Of a stretch of DNA of 64,000 bases, positions 1 to 7,841 are shown piece after piece (within the stretch, counting starts at the first letter, position 1; each line of letters starts with the position of its first letter). The DNA lies in assembly GCA_963744915.1 (NCBI GenBank), contig CAVUUY010000016.1:1-64000 (forward strand). Reading direction: 5' to 3'. A program made the position numbers and the translations under genes. The DNA is from DATAFF01 sp963744915 (lineage in GTDB: Bacteria > Pseudomonadota > Alphaproteobacteria > Rhizobiales > Aestuariivirgaceae). The notes below the pieces were generated by a model. The model was not told the DNA's origin. It was given only the letters and a program-made list of their open reading frames with translations, and ran no database searches.

Positions 1-40
1 GTCCTTCACGGGCAGAAGGTGCCCCGGAACGGTGCCGCCC

Positions 41-78
41 CCATTTCCCTTCTCCCTCGCGGGGGAGAAGGGAAATGG
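41..78. repeat. 16-bp perfect palindromic hairpin
   Basis: Bases 41-56 pair perfectly with 63-78 around a six-base loop. The stem is made of CCATTTCCC and TTCTCCC blocks. No T-tract follows on either strand, so it is not a classical intrinsic terminator. It lies about 95 bases upstream of the first gene. Intergenic palindromes with this C/T-rich look are common as dispersed elements in alphaproteobacteria. Only one copy was noticed in this window, so the repeat status is an inference. Confidence 0.5.
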
Positions 79-172
79 AGGGTACGGCGATCTCCAAAAA
101 AGGGTCTGGCCCTAGGCAATAGCGCGCATTTTCGCGTTACTGTCCCGCCCCGGGGGATCAAGGAGCAAAAGC

Positions 173-1392
173 ATGGATTTGGGCCGATCGGCCACCAAGA
201 TCCGGGACCTCAGAACCGGCACACCGGTCTGGACCGCGTATGCAATGCCCCCCGTCGCGACCGGACTGCTCACCCAGTCCATGAAAACGGATGTCGTGGT
301 GATCGGCGCCGGCATCACTGGCGCCCGACAGCTGAAGCGCTCAGCGCACTCGGGCTCTCGGTCACCATTGTCGATCGCCGCCCGCCGGGTCATGGCAGCA
401 CGGCTGCGAGCACGGCAATCTTGCAGTTCGAGATCGACACACCCCTCACCAATCTCATCGATGCCGTCGGATTCGAACGGGCGCGGCGCACGTGGCTCAG
501 GTCCTATCGCGCCGTCGCCGACATTGTCACGCTGGCACGGCGGCTGGCGATCCGTTGCGATTTTCGGGCTCGCCGCTCGCTCTATCTGGCAGGGAGCAAA
601 CTCGACCCGGCCGCTCTTGCCGAAGAGGGAAGCCAGCGCCGGGCGATCGGCCTCCCCAGCATTTATTTGAGCGAGGACGAACTCAAAACCGCGACTGGCC
701 TCGACGGCCGGGCGGCGTTGTTGTCGGAGCGTGCCGGCGATGTGAACCCGTTGCAGCTGACCTGCGGTCTGTTGAACCGCGCGGTGGCAAGAGGGGTGAG
801 GATCTTCTGTCCGGCGCAGATCGCCGAAGTCGTTCCTTCAAAGAGGATCGTCGCAATGGTCACCACCGACGGCATCGAAATCGAAGCGCGCACCGCCATT
901 TTCGCTACCGGTTATGAGCTCGCCAAGGGCGTTCCAGCACAGGGGCACGGTCTCGACAGCACTTGGGCGATGGCGACACCGCCCCAGAGCGGCTATCGCG
1001 GAGACCTGGTGATCTGGGAAGCATCCGATCCTTATCTTTATATCCGTGGCACGTCGGATGGTCGCGTGCTCGTGGGCGGCGAAGACGAGCCCGTTGCGGA
1101 TGCTGCGATCCGCGATGCATTGATCCCGCGGAAAATCCAAACTCTGCAGATGAAGCTCAAAGCGCTGATGCCGTGGCTGGACAATTCGGTTGATTTTGCC
1201 TGGGCGGGCACATTCGGCACGAGCCAATGCGGCCTGCCGAGCATCGGCGCCGTCCCGGGCATGCCCAACTGCCATGCCGTGCTCGGCTATGGCGGCAATG
1301 GCTTCACCTTCGGCATGATCGCTTCCGATATCATTGCCGCCAGCATCTCCGGCCAGACCGATCCGGACGCTGATCTTTTTGGCTTTGGATAA
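173..1392 (+). CDS. FAD-dependent oxidoreductase (DAO family), frame-disrupted
   Basis: This is a D-amino-acid-oxidase-like flavoprotein that would oxidise an amine or amino acid. The start at 173 follows an AAGGAG-like site near 160. The dinucleotide motif GAGITG lies at residues 45-50. Just after it the reading frame shifts: the family continuation (AEALSALGLSVTIVDRR, then GSTAAST) is in the next frame from about base 331. Five bases stand where six are expected, so one base seems to be missing near 325-330. The rest runs uninterrupted to the C-terminal GYGGNGFTFGM segment typical of the family. Repaired length would be about 406 residues, normal for the family. The break is either a sequencing error or a real pseudogene. 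The substrate is unknown. Confidence 0.75.
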
Positions 1393-1416
1393 CGGGCATT
1401 GCGGTCGGTCAAGCCC

Positions 1417-1848
1417 TCACGGCTTGGCGACATAGGCGTCGCGCAGGACATTTGCCTCGAGCTCCATGTCGTCCAGCCGATGCTTGACCACATCGCCGAT
1501 GCTGATGATGCCGACCAACTTTCGGTCCCGAAGAACAGGCATGTGACGGACACGATGCCGGGTCATCAGCCTCATGACGTGGTTGAGATCATCCTCTGGT
1601 GTCACGGCGATCAAGGTTTGCGACATGATATCCTTGACCGGCACGGACGCCACCGCCTCGCCATACCGGGAAAAGGCATGAACGATGTCGCGTTCGGAAA
1701 TCACACCGATAATTGCATCGCCGCTCATTACCAGGAGGGCACCGATGTTCTTCGCGTGCAACCAGTCCGCCGCGGCCTTGATGTCGGCGTCCGGGGAAAT
1801 GGTCGCGACGTCGGGGCCCTTCTGCCTCAAAATGCTTGCCACGGTCAT
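1417..1848 (-). CDS. CBS domain pair protein
   Basis: This is a 143-residue cytoplasmic protein made of two tandem CBS modules, roughly residues 10-65 and 75-130, each ending in a typical segment (ISERDIV and ISIGDVV). CBS pairs bind adenosine nucleotides and act as energy or redox sensors. Stand-alone pairs of this size are common in alphaproteobacteria and have no fixed partner. The start at 1848 is chosen because GGAGATACC lies just upstream; an in-frame extension to 1890 lacks such a site. It converges with the flavoprotein on the other strand, with 24 bases between the stop codons. No promoter was recognised. Confidence 0.85.
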   Translation of the reverse strand: MTVASILRQKGPDVATISPDADIKAAADWLHAKNIGALLVMSGDAIIGVISERDIVHAFSRYGEAVASVPVKDIMSQTLIAVTPEDDLNHVMRLMTRHRVRHMPVLRDRKLVGIISIGDVVKHRLDDMELEANVLRDAYVAKP

Positions 1849-2264
1849 GGCGGTATCTCCAATGTCGATGCCTTCCTGGTTGTAGATCACCCGGTCGAAC
1901 GGTTCAAATCCGCTGGCAGTGCCGGGACATTTTTCCTATACGACAGGCGTCAATGCCTGACATGCGCCAAATCCCGAACGCTCCATAATGATGCTCGAAT
2001 TGGCGATTTTGGTGCCGGAATCGCACCCAGAATACGCCGATTCACCACCGATTTTCGGGTGCCGGTCGGGGTGGAGAGCGGAGGGTGCCGGAGTTTTGCC
2101 GCATTCGTGACCGGATTTGCCGCTGTAAAGGCTTGATCATCCGGCCGCTCGGTCGCAAACTGATTTGGCGACGTCTGTTTGGAGTGGCCATTCTGCCCCC
2201 GCTCGAATGACCATAGGCGTCAGCACAGCGCCGGATTCCCCTCCCGGCTCAGCGCGAAAGCGCC
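1849..2264. other. intergenic region, nothing recognised
   Basis: About 415 bases between the CBS protein and the hairpin at 2265. The open frames here are antisense or low-quality extensions with no family resemblance. No clear promoter, RNA gene or repeat was recognised. Confidence 0.5.
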
Positions 2265-2294
2265 AGGGTGCTCGGTTCCCCGACCGGGCACCCT
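2265..2294 (-). terminator. hairpin downstream of the DUF2158 gene
   Basis: A 12-base stem (2265-2276 with 2283-2294, one G-T wobble) closes a six-base loop. It lies 12 bases beyond the stop of the leftward DUF2158 gene. The T-rich run (ATTATTTT) is on the + strand side after 2294, so on the - strand it precedes the stem. The stem fits a transcription end, but polarity is uncertain. Confidence 0.45.
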
Positions 2295-2306
2295 ATTATT
2301 TTGAGG

Positions 2307-2498
2307 TCAGGTCGCGTATTCCACGAGCATGAGCAATTCCGAGTGAAAGGTGCCCTGGCACCGGCGCCTCTGCTCGTCGAACCACACGCAAAACAGCTCG
2401 CGAGGCCGGTCGTCGTCGGCTGACCCCAAGACCGTCATCACCGGCCCGCCAGTCCTCAGGACCACCTCATCGCCCGGTTCGGGTTCCTGCGTGTTCAC
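2307..2498 (-). CDS. DUF2158 (YodC-like) small protein
   Basis: The 63-residue product matches the pattern of DUF2158/YodC proteins: an early GDEVVLRTGGPVMTV segment, then a Cys-Val-Trp-Phe stretch (FCVWFDEQ) and a short C-terminal beta segment. The molecular function of the family is not known; its members are small, single-domain and cytoplasmic. I choose a GTG start at 2498 because GGGAGAA stands upstream and family members begin a few residues before the GD motif. The open frame extends to a GTG at 2570. The gene is monocistronic, with a hairpin just downstream. Confidence 0.7.
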   Translation of the reverse strand: MNTQEPEPGDEVVLRTGGPVMTVLGSADDDRPRELFCVWFDEQRRRCQGTFHSELLMLVEYAT

Positions 2499-2709
2499 GA
2501 GCGGTTTTCTCCCGAAGCGTAACCCAGCCTTTCCATTGAATTTCCCCTCTTCAATTTCCTCGGATCGCACAGCGAACCTGTCCGAACGGAGTGCAGCTTT
2601 GTACGCCCTTTGGGTTGAATCGGTGGACTATCGAGCAATTTCTGTGCCGGTGTCTCGATCCGGCAACATTCTCGCAAAGGTTGCATTTGGGCTGGCGCGG
2701 GGGCCCCCG

Positions 2710-3489
2710 TCAATCGTAATAGTCGGGCGCGAGCCGCGTCTTTTGAATCAGGTTCGGATCGTGACAGAGGAACATTGTGGCGTTCCGCTCGGCGCGGATC
2801 CGGTTGATTTTCCGGATGCTCGCCAGCGCCTTGACATCGTCGGTGGCCTGACCCGGCAGAATCTCCTGGTTGAAATTCTCCATCAGGTCGCCCACATCGG
2901 CGACCAGCAATGCCGGTCCTGACCGGGGCAGCTCGATCAACGCCGATTGATGACCCGGCGTATGCCCTGGGGTAGACAGAATTTTAATCCCATCATCGAG
3001 CACTTGATCGCCCTCGATGATCCGCCACTCGGCATCGGGCAGGTCATAGTCATCCTTCAAATAGGCAGGGGGCGTCACGGGAGCGAAGGCATGCACATGC
3101 TCGTCTTTCTGCACCCAGAACCGGGCGTTGCGGAAACGCTGCAAATTGCCGGCATGATCGATATGCAGGTGGCTGAGGATGACATCGTTGACCTCATCGA
3201 AACCGACGCCGATCGCCGAGAAATAGCGCTCCATCTCGTGTTGTGCCCACACTACGGGCGCGGGATCCGTCCCGACCGAGGTGTAGTAGCGGTGACGAAG
3301 CGCCGGATCGCGCAGCACATCGGCGTTGATGCCACAATCGAAAACGATGAAACCTTTCGTCGTCTCTATCAGATAGGCGGAGATGGGAAGGCTCATCACG
3401 AATTCGGCGCCGCTACCGCGCGTGCATACTGTGCGCGGCAAGATCTCATAGCCGCACAGCATCACGTATAGTCGCTTGACGATCGTCAC
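2710..3489 (-). CDS. metallo-beta-lactamase-fold hydrolase, AHL lactonase-like (AttM/AiiB type)
   Basis: A 259-residue zinc hydrolase of the N-acyl-homoserine lactonase branch. The metal motif HLHIDH is at residues 107-112, followed by a STPGHTPGH segment and an Asp in VADVGD, the order seen in AttM/AiiB and AiiA. It has no signal peptide, so it is cytoplasmic. Family members open the lactone ring of quorum signals or related lactones such as gamma-butyrolactone. The GTG start at 3489 overlaps the stop of the upstream Lrp/AsnC gene by four bases (GTGA), so the pair is translationally coupled. No luxI or luxR homologue lies in the window, so a metabolic lactone is an equally good substrate guess. 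Confidence 0.8.
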   Translation of the reverse strand: MTIVKRLYVMLCGYEILPRTVCTRGSGAEFVMSLPISAYLIETTKGFIVFDCGINADVLRDPALRHRYYTSVGTDPAPVVWAQHEMERYFSAIGVGFDEVNDVILSHLHIDHAGNLQRFRNARFWVQKDEHVHAFAPVTPPAYLKDDYDLPDAEWRIIEGDQVLDDGIKILSTPGHTPGHQSALIELPRSGPALLVADVGDLMENFNQEILPGQATDDVKALASIRKINRIRAERNATMFLCHDPNLIQKTRLAPDYYD

Positions 3490-4010
3490 TTTCTGCCTCG
3501 CTTGGATCTTGTCTGCCGCGTCTTTCCAGGGCGTTCGGGTGGCGGCTGGATCTCGATCGGGACCGAGAGACTGGACTTTACCCGATCCATCACCACCATG
3601 GTGTGAAAGCGGCGCACGTCAGGATTGGCAAAGAAGAACTGCTTGGTGAAAGCCTCGTAATGCGGCATGTCGCGTGCCGTAAGGATGAGAATGAAATCGA
3701 CGTCGCCGGTCACATAGTAGCACTGCATGACCTCCGGCGTGGCGATCATGGAGCGTTTGAATTCATCCATGATGTCCGGCCGTTCGCGCTCCAGCGTCAC
3801 CTGCACCACCATGGTCAACTGCCGCCCCACGGCAATCGGCGACACGACTGCGATATCACGTTCGATGACCCCCGACCGCCTGAGCTTGGCAAGCCGTCGC
3901 TGACAGGCGGAGGGCGAAAGCCCCACCCTGCCGCTCAGCTCGTCCGCCGTAAGCCGGTTGTTGTGCTGAACAAACCGCAAAAGCTTGATGTCGAATTCGT
4001 CCAGCTGCAT
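3486..4010 (-). CDS. Lrp/AsnC family transcriptional regulator
   Basis: A 174-residue regulator with an N-terminal winged helix (residues 1-50; LLRFVQHNNRLTADELSGRVGLSPSACQRR is in two helices) and a C-terminal RAM/AsnC effector domain containing the YYVTGDVDF segment. Such proteins form dimers to octamers and sense amino acids. It is divergent from the large dehydrogenase operon at 4163, and it overlaps the lactonase-like gene downstream. A perfect palindrome at 4041-4057 in the shared control region is a good candidate for its binding site. The C-terminal tail after the RAM domain is rich in Arg and Pro (about 20 residues), which is slightly longer than usual. Confidence 0.9.
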   Translation of the reverse strand: MQLDEFDIKLLRFVQHNNRLTADELSGRVGLSPSACQRRLAKLRRSGVIERDIAVVSPIAVGRQLTMVVQVTLERERPDIMDEFKRSMIATPEVMQCYYVTGDVDFILILTARDMPHYEAFTKQFFFANPDVRRFHTMVVMDRVKSSLSVPIEIQPPPERPGKTRQTRSKRGRK

Positions 4011-4040
4011 TGGCTCGAGCCATTATTCTATCGGAAAAAC

Positions 4041-4057
4041 GCGCATATTTTATGCGC
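4041..4057. promoter_or_regulatory. palindrome in the Lrp / dehydrogenase divergent control region
   Basis: GCGCATATTTTATGCGC is a perfect 7-base inverted repeat around three T residues. It lies 31 bases upstream of the Lrp/AsnC start and about 105 bases upstream of the E1 alpha start. Lrp/AsnC proteins commonly bind palindromes with an AT-rich centre. Binding by the neighbour is an inference from position and shape. Confidence 0.5.
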
Positions 4058-4162
4058 CAATCGACGAAACAGCAGCGAAATTATGCGGTTACGGCAGCAA
4101 TTGCGCTCAAATTCTCCAATCGCCGCTCATAAAATGGTGAATCAAGGTTCATGGGGATCGTC

Positions 4163-5131
4163 ATGCAACTTTCACGCGCCGACCTTGTTCATGCCTACCA
4201 AACGATGCGCACCATCCGGGACTTCGAAGACCGGGTGAACCATGAGATGGGCACCGGCGACATTCCGGGATCGGTCCATCTCTATGCCGGGCAGGAAGCA
4301 TCGGCGGTGGGATTCTGCTTCGACCTGCGAGACGCCGACTACATTGCCTCGACTCATCGCGGCCATGGCCACTGCATCGCCAAGGGTGTCGCGGTCGACG
4401 GCATGATGGCCGAGATCTTCGGCAAGGTCAGCGGTACCTGCAAAGGCAAGGGCGGCTCGATGCACATCGCCGATCTCGACAAGGGGATGATGGGCGCCAA
4501 TGGCATTGTCGGCGGCGGACCGCCGCTGATCTGCGGCGCTGCCTTGTCGGCCAAACATCGCAAGACGGGCGGCGTCGGCGTCGTGTTCATGGGCGATGGC
4601 GCCTTCAATCAGGGCACCACGGCCGAGAGTCTCAATCTCGCGGTGGTATGGAAGCTGCCGGTCGTCTTCGTCGTCGAGGACAATGGCTTTGCCGAAGCAA
4701 CCAGCAGTGAGTATGCGGTTGCAGGCAACATCCGCGACAGGGCAGCCGCCTTCGGCATGCCGGCACAAACGGTCGACGGCGTCGACTTCTTCACGGTCCA
4801 TGACGCGGCGGGGCGCGCCATAGAACGGTGCCGCAATGGCGAAGGTCCGTCCTTCGTTCATGTGGTTCTGCCGCGCTACTACGGCCATTTCAGCGGCGAC
4901 GCCGACACCTACCGGACACAGCAAGAGAAGGAGGCGATGCGGCGCGAGCGTGACTGCCTGAAAGTCTTCCGAAACAAGGTCACCGAAGCCGGCCTTCTCG
5001 ATGTACAGCAGCTCGATCTCATCGACAGGGAGGTCGCGGCGGAGATCGACGCGGCAGTGAAAGCCGCACGTCTGGCAGCGATGCCCGAGGCTTCCCAGCT
5101 CGTTACCGATGTCTATGTGCGCTATCCCTGA
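4163..5131 (+). CDS. acoA: 2-oxo-acid / acetoin dehydrogenase E1 alpha subunit
   Basis: Thiamine diphosphate-dependent E1 alpha, about 322 residues. It would decarboxylate or cleave a 2-oxo acid or acetoin and pass the acyl group to the lipoyl E2. The TPP-binding segment starts at about residue 143 (GDGAFNQGTTAESLN, ending VVEDN). Its length and the short N-terminus fit the AcoA/PdhA branch. I chose ATG 4163 because MQLSRADLVHAY aligns with the family N-terminus; an in-frame ATG at 4151 adds four residues. E1 beta follows after 12 bases. The AcoC-type E2 favours an acetoin-like substrate over pyruvate. No acoX, lipoamide dehydrogenase or AcoR is in the window. Confidence 0.85.
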   Translation: MQLSRADLVHAYQTMRTIRDFEDRVNHEMGTGDIPGSVHLYAGQEASAVGFCFDLRDADYIASTHRGHGHCIAKGVAVDGMMAEIFGKVSGTCKGKGGSMHIADLDKGMMGANGIVGGGPPLICGAALSAKHRKTGGVGVVFMGDGAFNQGTTAESLNLAVVWKLPVVFVVEDNGFAEATSSEYAVAGNIRDRAAAFGMPAQTVDGVDFFTVHDAAGRAIERCRNGEGPSFVHVVLPRYYGHFSGDADTYRTQQEKEAMRRERDCLKVFRNKVTEAGLLDVQQLDLIDREVAAEIDAAVKAARLAAMPEASQLVTDVYVRYP

Positions 5132-5143
5132 AGGAGCCGTGAC

Positions 5144-6152
5144 ATGCCGAAGAAGTCCTTTCGTCAGGCCCTGAACGAGGCGCTGAAGCTCGAAATGCGG
5201 CGCGACCCCAATGTCATCGTCATGGGCGAGGATGTGTGCGGTGGTGCCGGCGCCACCGGTGAAAAGGATGCCTGGGGCGGGGCCTTCGGCGTCACCAAGG
5301 GAATTCTTGGCGAGTTCGGCCCCGAACGTATCCTCGACACGCCGATCACCGAGAGCGCCTTTGTCGGCGCGGCCGCGGGCGCAGCGGTGACCGGTCTCAG
5401 GCCGGTCGTCGAAATCATGTTCGTCGACTTCCTCGGCGTATGCTTCGACCAAATCTTCAATCAGGCCGCCAAGTTCCGCTACATGTTCGGCGGCAAGGCG
5501 GTGACGCCGATGGTTCTGCGCACAACCTTCGGTGCCGGCTCACGCTCGGCGAGCCAGCATAGCCAGGCTCTTTATCCACTGTTCACCCATATACCCGGCC
5601 TCAAGGTTGTTGTCCCTTCGAACGCCTATGACGCCAAGGGCTTGCTCATCCAGAGCATCCGCGACGACGATCCGGTGATCTTCCTCGAGCACAAGATCAT
5701 GTATGACGACATGGGCGATGTCCCGGATGGTGCGTATACGGTGCCGTTCGGCGAAGCACGGATCGTGCGCGAGGGCGATGACGTCACCATCGTCGCCCTC
5801 GGGCGCATGGTGTCGATCGCCGAGAAGGCGGCAGCAAGGCTTTCATCGAGCGGCATCGAATGCACTATCCTCGATCCCAGGACCACTTCTCCGCTCGATG
5901 AGGAAACGATCCTTGACTCGGTCGGCGATACTGGTCGGTTGGTGATCGTCGATGAAGTCCTACCCGCGATGCGGCATGGCCTCCGACATCGCCGCCATCG
6001 TTGCTGAACGCGGCTTCAAGGATCTGACCGCACCGATTCTTCGGGTTACGCCGCCGCACACGCCGGTGCCCTATGCGCCAACGCTCGAGGCCGCATTCAT
6101 TCCGAGTTCCGATCGTGTCGAGGAGGCTGTCAGAAAGGTCATGGAGGATTGA
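5144..6152 (+). CDS. acoB: 2-oxo-acid / acetoin dehydrogenase E1 beta subunit, frame-disrupted
   Basis: E1 beta partner of the preceding gene, with an AAGGAG ribosome site before ATG 5144. The first 270 residues are a normal transketolase-like beta subunit (GEDVCGGAGATG, then DFLGVCFDQIFNQAAKFRYMFGG). After VIVDE the frame shifts: as read, the protein would end at 6007, but the expected ending (SYPRCGMASDIAAI, then TPPHTPVPYAP) continues in the next frame to 6152. One extra base near 5957 explains it, and the total length of 3n+1 agrees. E2 starts by a four-base overlap at the 6152 stop, which supports 6152 as the real end. Sequencing error is more likely than a natural pseudogene, because the rest of the operon is intact. 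Confidence 0.8.
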
Positions 6153-7288
6153 TGGTGAGCGAGCGCATTCATCCCATTACCATGCCACGGTGGGGCATGA
6201 CGATGACTGAAGGCAAGCTCGTCGGCTGGCTGGCCGCGGACGGTCAGGCGATCGAGCCCGGCAAGGATCTGCTCGAGATCGAGACCACCAAGATCACCAA
6301 TGTCGTGGGAGCACCAGCGGCGGGTGTCATGCGACGGCAGTTGGTCAAGGAGGGGGTCACCGTCCCTGTCGGCACGCTTCTCGGCGTCATTGCCGAGACC
6401 GACGTATCCGACAGCGAGATCGATAATTTCGTCGCGACTCAGCGCGTGGCGGCAGCTGCCGCTGCCGAACAGACGGGCGAGGGTCCTGTGCCGCGGGTGA
6501 TCGCCGCGGGCGGCTATTTGATCAATGTGCTGTCCACAGGATCAGGAGACGCAATGCCGCTCATTCTGATCCATGGCTTCGGCGGCGACCTCAACAGCTG
6601 GATGTTCAATCAACCGGAGCTGTCGGTCGATCGACCGGTTCATGCCGTCGATCTGCCCGGTCACGGCGACTCGGGGCTGACGATGGAGAGCGGCGGCGTC
6701 CCTGACCTCGCAAGGGCCATCATCGCAACGATGGATGCCCTTGCGATCGAGCGCGCGCATCTCATCGGCCACTCGCTTGGCGGTTCCGTTGCGCTGTTTC
6801 TCGCCACCAAGCACCCACGACGGGTCGGATCGGTCCTGCTGGTTGCACCAGGGGGGCTCGGCCCGGAGATCAACATGGCGTTCATCGAAGGACTAATCAC
6901 GGCTGACCGTCGGAAGGCTATGCAGACCGTTCTCGAGTCGCTGTTCGCCGATCCGAAGCTGGCGAGCAGAAGGATGGCGGACGACCTGCTGCAGGCGAAG
7001 CGACGGGATGGCGTGCCCGAAGCGTTTTGCAAGATCGCCGCCGCGAATTTCACCGACGGCCGACAGGCCGGCGGCATGCGGGCCGGTCTCGCCAGCCTGA
7101 AGATGCCGATCGGTATCGTCTGGGGTTCCGAGGACAAGGTGATCCCGGCGTCACAAGCAGAAGGGCTGCCCGGCAATGTCGCGGCCCATGTGATCGAGTC
7201 TACCGGTCACATGCCGCATATGGAGCGTGCTCAGGAGTTCAACAGCATCGCCCGACAGTTCTTCCGGGAGACGGACAAAGATCGATGA
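6149..7288 (+). CDS. acoC: AcoC-type E2: lipoyl domain fused to alpha/beta hydrolase
   Basis: A 379-residue chain with an N-terminal lipoyl domain (residues 1-85, lipoylated lysine K48 in EIETTKITN) and a C-terminal alpha/beta hydrolase fold (residues about 130-375). The hydrolase keeps a full triad: Ser209 in GHSLGG, Asp in WGSEDKV and His in STGHMPH. It lacks the peripheral-subunit-binding and chloramphenicol-acetyltransferase-like domains of ordinary E2. This architecture is that of the acetoin dehydrogenase acetyltransferase subunit AcoC. It overlaps E1 beta and the following VOC gene by ATGA junctions. No E3 is present locally, so a housekeeping lipoamide dehydrogenase would have to complete the complex. 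Confidence 0.85.
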   Translation: MMVSERIHPITMPRWGMTMTEGKLVGWLAADGQAIEPGKDLLEIETTKITNVVGAPAAGVMRRQLVKEGVTVPVGTLLGVIAETDVSDSEIDNFVATQRVAAAAAAEQTGEGPVPRVIAAGGYLINVLSTGSGDAMPLILIHGFGGDLNSWMFNQPELSVDRPVHAVDLPGHGDSGLTMESGGVPDLARAIIATMDALAIERAHLIGHSLGGSVALFLATKHPRRVGSVLLVAPGGLGPEINMAFIEGLITADRRKAMQTVLESLFADPKLASRRMADDLLQAKRRDGVPEAFCKIAAANFTDGRQAGGMRAGLASLKMPIGIVWGSEDKVIPASQAEGLPGNVAAHVIESTGHMPHMERAQEFNSIARQFFRETDKDR

Positions 7289-7830
7289 AAAAGGCCGCTA
7301 AAACCGTTGGCCTGCCGGGTCTGCAAGGGAGCGAGCATATCGGCATCACCGTTCCCGATCTCGAACAGGCCGTGCTGTTCCTCACCAATGTCATTGGATG
7401 CGCGTTCGTGTTCGACGGCGGCGCCGCCGTCTCCGACCCGGAGATCATGCGCCGTCAGCTCGATGTCCATCCGGATGCCAGCATGCGCTACTGCTTCCTG
7501 CGCTGCGCTCGTGGGGTGAATTTCGAGATCTTCGAGTATAAATCGCCTGACCAGCGTACGGCGCCGCCCCGCAACAGCGACATTGGCGGTCACCACATCG
7601 CGTTCTATGTCGATGATTTCGACCCTGCGCTCGAGCATCTCCGGAGCCATGGCGTCGAGATCGTGGGCCAACCCAATTACATCGAGGACGGTCCGGCGGC
7701 AGGCTCGACCTGGGTCTATTTCAAAGCACCATGGGGCTTGCAACTCGAACTGGTGAGCTATCCCCGCGGCAAGGGTTACGAAAAGAACGCCAAAGCACTG
7801 CTGTGGCACCCGGGACATCCATTGCGATAG
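7285..7830 (+). CDS. VOC (glyoxalase/bleomycin resistance) superfamily protein
   Basis: A 181-residue protein of the vicinal-oxygen-chelate superfamily, with two beta-alpha-beta-beta-beta halves (residues about 17-95 and 100-165). Candidate metal ligands are His in GSEHIGIT, His in GGHHIAFYVDD and Glu in WGLQLELVSYP. VOC members include glyoxalases, epimerases and extradiol dioxygenases, so the reaction cannot be named from sequence alone. The ATG at 7285 overlaps the E2 stop, which removes the longer upstream open frame from consideration. Its place between an acetoin-type complex and a GMC oxidoreductase suggests a small carbonyl or hydroxy-carbonyl substrate. Confidence 0.8.
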   Translation: MKKAAKTVGLPGLQGSEHIGITVPDLEQAVLFLTNVIGCAFVFDGGAAVSDPEIMRRQLDVHPDASMRYCFLRCARGVNFEIFEYKSPDQRTAPPRNSDIGGHHIAFYVDDFDPALEHLRSHGVEIVGQPNYIEDGPAAGSTWVYFKAPWGLQLELVSYPRGKGYEKNAKALLWHPGHPLR

Positions 7831-7841
7831 GCGGGACCGTG

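Noticed and set aside
5940..5975. Programmed frameshift in E1 beta
   Set aside because: No slippery heptamer or downstream structure was noticed, and the family has no known recoding. A base insertion explains it.
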